This document shows, in pieces, positions 1 through 6,087 of a stretch of 6,087 nt of DNA (the first letter of the stretch is position 1; each line of letters begins with the position of its first letter). The position numbers and the translations under genes were made by a program. The notes beneath the pieces are model-generated. The model saw only the letters and a list, made by a program, of their open reading frames with translations. It did not search any database and had not been told where the DNA came from. Origin of the DNA: CAZMFZ01 sp964565665 (GTDB lineage Bacteria > Bacteroidota > Bacteroidia > Cytophagales > UBA9547); NCBI GenBank assembly GCA_964565665.1, contig CAZMFZ010000157.1, forward strand, positions 1-6,087, given 5' to 3'.

Positions 1-1196
1 TTGTTAAACTGTCCTAAGTCGCATTTCCAACCTTTAAAAGTCTTGTAAATAGGCTCAATTTTCTGGGTTACAATGTCGTATGGCACTCTATCGGTAGTGA
101 AACCAGACTCTAGTTTGTAATGTGTACAAACTTTTATTTCATCAAAATCATTCAGCACATCGCCTTTCATCATTAGCAATTGGGTAACGCCATTTAGCAT
201 AGCTGAATACTTTAAAATAGGCAAATCTAGCCAACCGCAACGCCTTGGCCTTCCCGTAGTTGAGCCAAATTCTTTGCCGATTTCACGGATTTTAACTCCG
301 TCAGCATCGTCTAATTCAGTTGGGAAAGGCCCGCTACCTACCCTAGTACAATAGGCTTTGAAAATTCCATACACATCTTTTACTTGCGATGGTGCTACAC
401 CTAAGCCCGAACAAGCTCCTGAAGCCGTTGTGTTTGAGGATGTTACGAAAGGATAAGAGCCAAAGTCAATATCAAGTAATGCACCTTGTGCACCTTCAGC
501 CAATATCGTTTTTCCTTTTTTGATTTCATCGTTTATCAAATATTCTGCATCTATTAAATTGAATCCTTTTAGAAATTCAATAGCTTCAAAAAAATCGGCT
601 TCTATTTTCGCAAAATCGAAATCATATTTTTTGAAATCTACTATGGTTTGCATATCGTTTGCCCAATCGAAACCATAAAATGCCAATTCAGCTTTGTGAA
701 CCTTTAACAAAGTTTCGTATTTCTCTCTGAAGTTTTTATCTAAAATATCGCCAACTCTAAGGCCTTGTCTGCCGATTTTATCTTGATATGCAGGGCTAAT
801 TCCTTTTAAAGTAGAGCCAATTTTGCCTGCTCCTTTGTTTTTCTCGGAAGCCAAATCAAGCAATCGATGGGTAGGAATTATTAATTGGGCTTTTTTGGCC
901 ACAAATAAATTTTTAGCAAAATCTATCTCAAACTTCGAAAGTGCTTCAATTTCTTTTCTAAAAATAAGAGCATCTAACACCACTCCGTTTCCTATTATAT
1001 TTTTTATTTCAGGATGGAAAATTCCTGAAGGTATTTGGTGCAATACGTGTTTGATCCCATTAAATTCAAGGGTATGACCCGCATTTGGTCCGCCTTGAAA
1101 GCGAGCTACCACATCGTATTTGGGGGCTATTACATCTACAATTTTACCCTTGCCTTCATCGCCCCACTGCAACCCCAATAATATATCTACTGACAT
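1..1196 (-). CDS. purA: Adenylosuccinate synthase, C-terminal end cut by window edge
   Basis: This cytoplasmic enzyme joins IMP and aspartate using GTP to make adenylosuccinate, the first committed step from IMP to AMP. The frame is open from the ATG at 1196 to the left edge, giving 398 residues. The E. coli enzyme has 432, so about 25-35 residues, including the C-terminal guanine-binding segment, lie outside. Visible motifs are the GDEGKGK phosphate loop at 12-18 (catalytic Asp13), GGPNAGHT at 35-42 (catalytic His41), Thr129 and Arg143 in the IMP-binding stretch, AEGAQG at 233-238, and GSTTGRPRR at 311-319. Numbering matches E. coli closely up to Arg143. In-frame stops (TAG, TAA) lie just upstream of the ATG, so this start is the only reasonable one. 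It begins 38 nt after the STAS gene, and cotranscription with the STAS and Fur genes is likely. Pro37 replaces the His of the E. coli loop, which I take as a lineage variant. Confidence 0.97.
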   Translation of the reverse strand, partial: MSVDILLGLQWGDEGKGKIVDVIAPKYDVVARFQGGPNAGHTLEFNGIKHVLHQIPSGIFHPEIKNIIGNGVVLDALIFRKEIEALSKFEIDFAKNLFVAKKAQLIIPTHRLLDLASEKNKGAGKIGSTLKGISPAYQDKIGRQGLRVGDILDKNFREKYETLLKVHKAELAFYGFDWANDMQTIVDFKKYDFDFAKIEADFFEAIEFLKGFNLIDAEYLINDEIKKGKTILAEGAQGALLDIDFGSYPFVTSSNTTASGACSGLGVAPSQVKDVYGIFKAYCTRVGSGPFPTELDDADGVKIREIGKEFGSTTGRPRRCGWLDLPILKYSAMLNGVTQLLMMKGDVLNDFDEIKVCTHYKLESGFTTDRVPYDIVTQKIEPIYKTFKGWKCDLGQFN

Positions 1197-1234
1197 GCTT
1201 TTAATTTACTAAATTAATTTTGATTTTTTTGTTA

Positions 1235-1570
1235 TTAAACCCCTTCAATTGCTTCATCCTGCGTAGAAAAAAGTTTGATTACTGTGTCTAACTTGGTGAT
1301 AGTGAGCAGCTTGATAATTTGGTCAGAAGCATTGCTCACTACTGCGTTTCCATTTTTATTCTTAAATTTTGTAAAAATAGTAATTAGAATACCAATGCCG
1401 CTGCTATTCATATAGCGCACATCATTCATATTGATTACGGCTTTTGCAACGCCATTGTTGATTTTATCATTGATGGTATCCATCAATTCTAGGCTATCGG
1501 AGCCGCCAATCAAATCGCCCTGAAAGGTTATTATCAAGGTGTTGTTTTGTTCTGTTAAGGTATATTTCAT
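1235..1570 (-). CDS. Small STAS-domain protein (anti-sigma factor antagonist-like)
   Basis: A single STAS domain fills the whole 111-residue protein, the usual size for SpoIIAA/RsbV-type antagonists. These bind an anti-sigma serine kinase and are switched off by phosphorylation of one serine. The N-terminal strand pattern (TLIITFQGDL, 11-20) and the signature YMNSSGIGIL (53-62) fit the fold. Ser57 aligns with the phosphorylated Ser58 of Bacillus subtilis SpoIIAA, while Asn55 stands where SpoIIAA has Asp56. The family is well supported, but the partner and output are not: no anti-sigma kinase, PP2C phosphatase or sigma factor gene is visible. Known STAS proteins also act in roles outside sigma control, so the function remains open. 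The ATG at 1570 has an in-frame TAA 9 nt before it. The gene lies between the Fur gene (64-nt gap) and purA (38-nt gap), suggesting one operon. No Shine-Dalgarno sequence is seen. Confidence 0.9.
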   Translation of the reverse strand: MKYTLTEQNNTLIITFQGDLIGGSDSLELMDTINDKINNGVAKAVINMNDVRYMNSSGIGILITIFTKFKNKNGNAVVSNASDQIIKLLTITKLDTVIKLFSTQDEAIEGV

Positions 1571-1634
1571 TGTTATTTAATTGTTTTTTAGAGGTTCAAT
1601 GGAATGCCCAAATACAGGTTTGGGGTGGGTATGG

Positions 1635-2102
1635 TTACTTCCTAGGTTTATTGATACAATCGGGCAATTTGCAATTGCCATACATTATAAAAGAATGATG
1701 CAGAATTTTAGTTTTGAAAATATCTTCTACTAAAGCTTGGGTATTCTGCAATCTAGGATCGCAAAATTCTTTCACCAAATGGCAATCGACACATATTAAA
1801 TGGTCGTGTTGTTTGAAGCCATACGATTTTTCATATTGGGCTTGATTTTTACCAAATTGGTGTTTGGTTACTAAGTTGCAATCGAGAAATATTTCAAGTG
1901 TATTGTAAACCGTGGCTCGGCTTACCCTATAGTTTTTGTTTTTCATGCTCACATAGAGCTGCTCTACATCAAAATGATCGGTTCTGGAGTATATTTCTTC
2001 CAAAATTGCGAATCGTTCGGGGGTTTTGCGTAATTCTTTTTTCTCCAGATAAGCTGTGAGAATCTGTTTTACTTCACCAAATACCTTTGGGTCAAGGGCC
2101 AT
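1635..2102 (-). CDS. Fur-family metal-dependent transcriptional repressor
   Basis: This is a dimeric DNA-binding regulator of the Fur superfamily, which typically represses iron, zinc or peroxide-stress genes when metal is bound. Numbered from the ATG at 2102 (155 aa), it has an N-terminal winged helix with the recognition-helix sequence RVSRATVYNTL (59-69). The metal-binding dimerisation half follows: His43, HDH at 99-101, and His136 match metal ligands of E. coli Fur. Cys104-X2-Cys107 and Cys144-X4-Cys149 reproduce the structural zinc site, with the same spacing as E. coli Cys93/96 and Cys133/138. The frame can also start from a TTG at 2108, adding two residues. The ATG is preferred, and a TAG at 2114-2112 excludes anything longer. 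The residues point to a Fur-like rather than a Zur- or PerR-like protein, but the metal cannot be fixed from sequence. A TAnnTTTG element lies 20 nt upstream of the ATG. It heads the likely Fur-STAS-purA transcript. Confidence 0.93.
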   Translation of the reverse strand: MALDPKVFGEVKQILTAYLEKKELRKTPERFAILEEIYSRTDHFDVEQLYVSMKNKNYRVSRATVYNTLEIFLDCNLVTKHQFGKNQAQYEKSYGFKQHDHLICVDCHLVKEFCDPRLQNTQALVEDIFKTKILHHSFIMYGNCKLPDCINKPRK

Positions 2103-2122
2103 GCTCAATTGCTAATAAACGG

Positions 2123-2130
2123 CAAATATA
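2123..2130 (-). promoter_or_regulatory. Likely Bacteroidota -7 promoter element for the Fur gene
   Basis: On the minus strand this reads TATATTTG, an exact match to the TAnnTTTG -7 consensus of Bacteroidota housekeeping promoters. It ends 20 nt before the preferred ATG at 2102, which would give a short leader of roughly 10-15 nt. The nearest upstream TTG (2159-2157) is 26 nt away, longer than the usual -33 to -7 spacing, so the -33 element is weak or absent. The motif is short and AT-rich and could occur by chance. Confidence 0.45.
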
Positions 2131-2157
2131 AGCTTTATTCTAATAGGATATTTTCTC

Positions 2158-2196
2158 AATTTGGTTTTTTGAAGTTTGAAGCTTTGAAACCAAATT
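2158..2196. repeat. 10-bp perfect inverted repeat enclosing three TTTGAAR units
   Basis: The arms AATTTGGTTT (2158-2167) and AAACCAAATT (2187-2196) are perfect reverse complements separated by 19 nt. From 2168 the plus strand carries TTTGAAG, TTTGAAG, one C, then TTTGAAA, the last running into the right arm. The structure lies between the helicase stop and the putative promoter of the Fur gene. It could be an operator, or an mRNA hairpin at the end of the helicase transcript. It does not look like a classical intrinsic terminator because no U-run follows on either strand. Nothing else was recognised in the 175 nt between the two genes. Confidence 0.6.
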
Positions 2197-2277
2197 AAAT
2201 ATGGTAAAGTAGCCAAAAACGCATCAATCGTATTATTAAACCTTTATAATTTGCGTAATGGATGTGAAAACAATTGC

Positions 2278-5200
2278 CTAATCTTCTTCCATTACCACTT
2301 CAGTTTTATAGTTGTTTCGGACAAAATTGCACCATTGGCAGTCTTCTTTACCACAACCAGTAAAATTATGACTCAAAATTCCACTATATACTTCGTGAAT
2401 TTGTGCTTTCACCAATTGACAATCGTTTTCTGTTATCAACAATTTCTCTTTAGTAAATTCCTTGGCATTTCGCTTTTCAATAAAATCTACTTCACCAGAA
2501 ATCATATTCCAATGCTTGGTTTTGTCATTGTCTAGCAATATTTTATAAAATACCATTTGCCGCCAATAATCGCCTCCGTACAGTTCTTCAAATTTGGTCG
2601 ATTCAGGGTCAACTTCGGCCAGAGGTCGCATCAGTTTTTTGCGAATATTGCTTGGGTCGCCCGTTTTATAATCTACTACATTTACAGTAGAAGAGTCTAA
2701 AAATTCTATTTTGTCTAAAGCTCCTGCAAGTGGAATTTCATCTATAAATATATTTCCTGGCCTATATTCTGTAACTACTTTTTTGTTCCACCTATTAAAA
2801 TAATAATCGTAGTATTGGGGCAATAGTTTCTGGGCATACTCCAATTTGTCGGTGTATTCTTTTTCGGTAAAATGAGATGCGGAATGTTCCATTCCTGTCT
2901 GAAAATACCAATAAAAAGCATCTTTTGAGGGGAAATCTCCTGTTCCGCTTTCCTTCATCTTTTTGAATAAATGATCGAGAGCGTAGTGAATGGCACTACC
3001 AAAACCCATACTTGGGCTACGGGCAGTAGGCACTTGCAATACATTTTCAAAATAATAAGTGAGGGGGCAACGCAAGTATTTACTCAGATGAGTTACGCTC
3101 AATTTCAAGTTTTTAAGTTTGGCATTTAAAAAATTCGTTTCAATCAATTGTGCGTTTAAAGCGGGCTGTCCTAGCAACTTCTGTATAGTAAACTCAACCA
3201 AATTCACCTCTGAAACTCGCTTTTTAGTGATTAATAATTGAGTATTTTTCTCTATTTCAGAAATGAATAATGATTTTGATAGGTCTTTGTCTTTGCTGTC
3301 TGAAGCTGCGTAAGAGATTTGCAAATGCTCTTTTGCCCGAGTAATAGCCACGTAAAACAACCTTCGTTCTTCCTCAATTTTATTTTCTTCAACTGAAAGC
3401 GTAATGGTATTTGGCAGTTTGAAATTGGCCGAATGATTGGCTTGTTTCTTCTCCCAGTTTTTTTCGTTGGCAGCTATCAGATATACATGCCTGAATTCCA
3501 ATCCTTTAGATGAATGTGCGGTAATGAGATTTACTCCATTTTCAGCTTTTATTATTTTGTAAATGGGAATTTGAATATTATTTTTCTCCATCATCTTTAG
3601 CATCTCCATAAGTTTAGAGAGAGAAAGCTTTGAATTTTTGGCTGTTTCATCTTTTATAAATTCAAATAAAGTGTTTACCACTTCCAGCAACCAAATTTTA
3701 TCTTCATGCTTGAAAATAAAGTCGAAAATACCGCCTCTGGTGAGTATTTTTTCAAATAGAATTTGGAGGGTGAAATTGAAATGTTCTTTAGTCCAAAAAT
3801 TTAGATTGGCTTCTAAACTTGAAATTGCCCCAGCAGATTCAAGATTTAGCCTGAACATTTTTTCTTTGCTTCCCATTATTTCCCGCCACGAAAGCGGCTC
3901 ATCTTTCTTTTGCCTGGCTACCGCAATGGCTGCAATATCGCGTACACTAATGTTAAAATACTCAAAGTGCATGAGTTGGAAAAGTAAATAATTGCCCGTG
4001 CCAGGCTTTGTAGATTCCTCATCGATATATCGCAAAAGCGTTATTAGATTTTGAGCAAATGGCAATTCCAGTAAATTGAGGCTCTTTTTGGCATTGTATG
4101 GAATTTTTCGATGGTCGAAAACCTGCAAAATATTATTAATTTGCTTGTGGTTGCGATATAAAATAGCCACTTCCGTTAAATCTTCCCCTGCTTTGTATTT
4201 TATCTCAATTTGCTTTGCAATATCCGCTTCTTCATGAATTTCATTTTCATATTCCACTAGTTTTATAGGCAAATCCAAGCCTACTAGATTTGGATTTTGG
4301 GAAATTAGGTTTTTCTCAAGCCCTATAAATTTTGATTTTAGCTCATCGTGGTTGGTAATTCGCTCTATATTGTTTTCGATTACAGCCTTAGATGCATCCA
4401 GCACATTTTGCGTAGAACGGTAGTTTTCTTTGAGCATCACTACCTCAAGATTTGCAGCGTATCTACCCACAAAATCTTGAATATTTCTCAAATTTGCTCC
4501 TTGGAATCGGTAAATAGATTGGTCGTCATCGCCTACTACAAACACGTTGGGACTGTACCAAAAGGCAGTGAGTTGATTTAAAACGGCACTTTGCGAACCG
4601 TTGGTATCTTGAAATTCATCTACCAAAAAGTATAAATATTGTTCTTGGTATTTGCCTAAAAGTGTATCGTGTTGTTCAAAAGCTTTTATCACCCAATTGA
4701 TCATATCTTGATAATCGTAGCGAAAATGCTTTTGCATTAGGGCTTCGTAATTGCCGAATTCCTTAGCTGCAGCTCTTAGCACTTCCATTCTCTGCATTTC
4801 TTCCTCAAATTTCCTTGTATGCAAATCGCCTTTTACAATATTTTCTTTAGGCTTATTTACCTTATATCTATATCCATCTTTTTCAGGCAGCAAACTCAGA
4901 TATTGATCGATAGCATTTGAAATGTTGATAGGCGACCAATTTTCACTTTTCATGGTGCTGAAAAGATTTGTCATCCGATTCATGCTTGCATATACATCGC
5001 CAGTAAATTTTTTTAGTGGATGATCGGCTAGGAAGCCATCTATGAGTTCGGTCATTAATTCCACACGCTCCAAATCGGTAAGCAATTGCAACTCCCGGAG
5101 CGAGAAATACTCCATATTTTCTTGAATTACTTTGTTGCAAAACGAGTGAAAAGTATGGATATGCACCCTAAAAGCATCGGTGCCTATAAATTGCTCGAGT

Positions 5201-5427
5201 CGCTTTCGCATGGCTATCGTGCCTGCATCTGTGTAGGTAAGGCAAAGAATATTTTGTGGTTTGGTGTCGGTTTCGAGCAGTATTTTGCCAATCCGCAAAG
5301 ATAGAATCTGTGTTTTGCCTGTTCCTGGGCCGGCAATTACCAACACAGGACCCTCAATGGTGTTGATGGCCTTTTTCTGAGCTGGATTACAATTGTCGAA
5401 TTGTTGTTGCCAAAGTTGAGGTTGCAT
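2278..5427 (-). CDS. UvrD/Rep-type superfamily 1A helicase fused to a RecB-type PD-(D/E)XK nuclease
   Basis: This is a 1049-aa single-chain DNA motor-nuclease, likely acting on double-strand ends or damaged DNA in the cytoplasm. Helicase motifs run in order: Q motif (Gln17), Walker A GPGTGKT (33-39), Ia (61-77), Ib around HTFHSF (91-96), II DEFQD (270-274), III GDDDQSIYRFQGA (299-311), IV ENYRS (334-338), V TAHSSKGLEF (636-645), and VI EERRLFYVAITRAKE (686-700). The C-terminal part from about 778 is RecB-like. His814, Asp905, Asp919 and Lys921 (DYKTG) align with E. coli RecB His956, Asp1067, Asp1080 and Lys1082, so nuclease activity is expected. Cys787 plus Cys1025, Cys1030 and Cys1033 suggest an iron-sulphur cluster with altered spacing. 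The overall plan resembles mycobacterial AdnB and differs from the E. coli UvrD layout, which has no nuclease. No partner subunit gene is in the window. The ATG at 5427 has an in-frame TAA upstream at 5472-5470, and the gene ends in TAG. It is unlikely to be pcrA or uvrD itself. Confidence 0.94.
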   Translation of the reverse strand: MQPQLWQQQFDNCNPAQKKAINTIEGPVLVIAGPGTGKTQILSLRIGKILLETDTKPQNILCLTYTDAGTIAMRKRLEQFIGTDAFRVHIHTFHSFCNKVIQENMEYFSLRELQLLTDLERVELMTELIDGFLADHPLKKFTGDVYASMNRMTNLFSTMKSENWSPINISNAIDQYLSLLPEKDGYRYKVNKPKENIVKGDLHTRKFEEEMQRMEVLRAAAKEFGNYEALMQKHFRYDYQDMINWVIKAFEQHDTLLGKYQEQYLYFLVDEFQDTNGSQSAVLNQLTAFWYSPNVFVVGDDDQSIYRFQGANLRNIQDFVGRYAANLEVVMLKENYRSTQNVLDASKAVIENNIERITNHDELKSKFIGLEKNLISQNPNLVGLDLPIKLVEYENEIHEEADIAKQIEIKYKAGEDLTEVAILYRNHKQINNILQVFDHRKIPYNAKKSLNLLELPFAQNLITLLRYIDEESTKPGTGNYLLFQLMHFEYFNISVRDIAAIAVARQKKDEPLSWREIMGSKEKMFRLNLESAGAISSLEANLNFWTKEHFNFTLQILFEKILTRGGIFDFIFKHEDKIWLLEVVNTLFEFIKDETAKNSKLSLSKLMEMLKMMEKNNIQIPIYKIIKAENGVNLITAHSSKGLEFRHVYLIAANEKNWEKKQANHSANFKLPNTITLSVEENKIEEERRLFYVAITRAKEHLQISYAASDSKDKDLSKSLFISEIEKNTQLLITKKRVSEVNLVEFTIQKLLGQPALNAQLIETNFLNAKLKNLKLSVTHLSKYLRCPLTYYFENVLQVPTARSPSMGFGSAIHYALDHLFKKMKESGTGDFPSKDAFYWYFQTGMEHSASHFTEKEYTDKLEYAQKLLPQYYDYYFNRWNKKVVTEYRPGNIFIDEIPLAGALDKIEFLDSSTVNVVDYKTGDPSNIRKKLMRPLAEVDPESTKFEELYGGDYWRQMVFYKILLDNDKTKHWNMISGEVDFIEKRNAKEFTKEKLLITENDCQLVKAQIHEVYSGILSHNFTGCGKEDCQWCNFVRNNYKTEVVMEED

Positions 5428-5492
5428 TTTGAGATTGTTGTTTTTAAGGTAAATTCCAATTTCATTAACTTAAGCAATCTTTACATAACCTT

Positions 5493-5520
5493 ATCCCTTT
5501 CCCCTATCTTGAGAAGGGAT
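5493..5520. repeat. 7-bp inverted repeat between hemF and the helicase gene
   Basis: The arms ATCCCTT (5493-5499) and AAGGGAT (5514-5520) are perfect reverse complements around a 14-nt loop. The loop is also rich in pyrimidines and contains CCCC, so alternative pairings exist. It lies in the 160-nt spacer downstream of hemF and upstream of the helicase gene. On the minus-strand transcript it could stabilise or help end the hemF message, but no U-run follows the stem, so a standard intrinsic terminator is not supported. Confidence 0.45.
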
Positions 5521-5524
5521 TGAA

Positions 5525-5534
5525 GACTTAAGTC
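5525..5534. promoter_or_regulatory. Perfect 10-bp palindrome GACTTAAGTC, possible protein-binding site
   Basis: GACTTAAGTC is its own reverse complement. The core ACTTAAG recurs at 5468-5474, closer to the helicase start. A palindrome in the spacer upstream of the helicase gene could bind a dimeric regulator, but no known consensus was recognised. No convincing TAnnTTTG promoter was found in this 160-nt spacer. Confidence 0.25.
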
Positions 5535-5587
5535 AATGACAATTATGTAAAAACTCTATAAAGTGATTGTTATAAAGGTTTAGCCAT

Positions 5588-6087
5588 TCAATCCTCCACC
5601 CAATCAACACCTTTTTTCAATAAAGCCTGCGTTTTTTCCTCTTCCGAATTGGCCTTGCATTTGTAGTCATACTCCCATGCTGCGAGTGGTGGCATACTCA
5701 TCAATATCGATTCCGTTCTGCCATTGGTATCGAGCCCAAATTTTGTGCCTTTATCATACACCAAGTTAAATTCCACATACCTTCCCCTGCGTAAGCGTTG
5801 CCAAGAAACCTCATTAACACCAAAAGAAAGCGGGGAATTTTTAAGCATCAAATAGGTGTATATTCGGGTAAAACAAATGCCTATATCTTTTACAAAAGCC
5901 CAAATGGCTTCTTTAGTATGCAGTTCATCTTGCTTTAAGTGATCGAAAAAAATTCCCCCAATTCCTCTGGTTTCTTCTCTGTGCTTGATATAAAAATAAT
6001 CATCAGCCCAGTTTTTAAACTTGGGATAATAGCTCTTATCGTGCAAATCGCATACTTCTTTCAAAGTATTATGAAAAAACTTAGCAT
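5588..6087 (-). CDS. hemF: Oxygen-dependent coproporphyrinogen III oxidase, N-terminal part cut by window edge
   Basis: HemF oxidatively decarboxylates two propionate groups of coproporphyrinogen III to vinyl groups, giving protoporphyrinogen IX with O2 as oxidant. It is a cytoplasmic step of aerobic haem synthesis. The visible part is the C-terminal 165 residues; the E. coli protein has 299, so a little under half is missing to the right. The reading frame runs through the window edge, so the in-frame TTG at 6064 is not the real start. Signatures are the stretch KHREETRGIGGIFFD, whose His (residue 35 of the fragment) is a conserved metal or active-site residue of the family, then RRGRYVEFNLVYDKGT, and GRTESILMSMPPLAAWEYDY. 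The protein ends in DWVED with a TGA stop, a typical terminus. The gene points the same way as the helicase gene 160 nt downstream, but that gap suggests a separate unit. The presence of this oxidase implies an aerobic or facultative life style. Confidence 0.96.
   Translation of the reverse strand, partial: AKFFHNTLKEVCDLHDKSYYPKFKNWADDYFYIKHREETRGIGGIFFDHLKQDELHTKEAIWAFVKDIGICFTRIYTYLMLKNSPLSFGVNEVSWQRLRRGRYVEFNLVYDKGTKFGLDTNGRTESILMSMPPLAAWEYDYKCKANSEEEKTQALLKKGVDWVED

Noticed and set aside
823..1077. Plus-strand open frame of 84 residues
   Set aside because: It lies antisense inside purA, whose frame is continuous and rich in conserved motifs. The plus-strand product has no recognisable domain.
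1071..1094. Pro instead of His in the GGPNAGHT loop of PurA as a loss-of-function change
   Set aside because: The catalytic His41 is kept, and as far as I recall the Pro form is common in Bacteroidota PurA.
1635..1670. Cys-X4-Cys at the end of the Fur protein as an unusual zinc site
   Set aside because: E. coli Fur has the same spacing (Cys133 and Cys138), so this is a normal family form.
2158..2196. Inverted repeat as an intrinsic terminator of the helicase gene
   Set aside because: The stem is AT-rich and no run of U follows it on either strand.
2251..2535. Plus-strand open frame of 94 residues overlapping the 3' end of the helicase gene
   Set aside because: It is mostly antisense to the conserved C-terminal cysteine region of the nuclease, and its product looks like a reverse-strand shadow.
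3638..5304. Several further frames of 65-117 residues on both strands inside the helicase gene
   Set aside because: All lie within the uninterrupted 1049-residue helicase-nuclease frame and show no domain of their own.
5588..6087. HemF as a truncated pseudogene starting from TTG at 6064
   Set aside because: The conserved frame continues without a stop through the right edge (residues AKFFHNT before the TTG), so it is cut only by the window.

Overview
The window is AT-rich and has five protein genes, all on the minus strand. It most likely comes from a member of the Bacteroidota. The grounds are a PurA with the GGPNAGHT form of the IMP-binding loop (recalled as common in that phylum), start codons with A-rich leaders and no visible Shine-Dalgarno sequence, a TAnnTTTG-type -7 promoter element before the Fur gene, and a Fur-STAS-PurA gene order. 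None of these fixes a genus.

In the direction of transcription (high to low coordinates) the layout is as follows. The C-terminal half of an oxygen-dependent coproporphyrinogen III oxidase (hemF, 6087-5588) is cut by the right edge. A 160-nt spacer follows with a hairpin and a 10-bp palindrome. Next is a large single-chain UvrD-type helicase fused to a RecB-type nuclease (5427-2278, 1049 aa). A 175-nt spacer then carries a 10-bp inverted repeat enclosing three TTTGAAR units and a likely promoter. After it come a Fur-family metalloregulator (2102-1635), a small STAS-domain protein (1570-1235) and adenylosuccinate synthase (purA, 1196 to the left edge, lacking only its C-terminal end).

The last three genes are separated by only 64 and 38 nt and probably form one transcript. 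They combine metal-dependent regulation, a possible partner-switching signal protein and the first committed step of AMP synthesis. The helicase-nuclease looks like a stand-alone DNA end-processing or repair enzyme and probably forms its own unit. HemF (haem synthesis) and Fur (iron or metal sensing) touch related physiology, but nothing here links them directly.

No RNA genes, CRISPR arrays, transposases or phage genes were seen, and no gene-free stretch exceeds 300 bases. The genes are ordinary housekeeping or repair types. The points most worth checking are the cysteine layout of the nuclease domain, the absence of a partner subunit, and the repeat structure upstream of the Fur gene.
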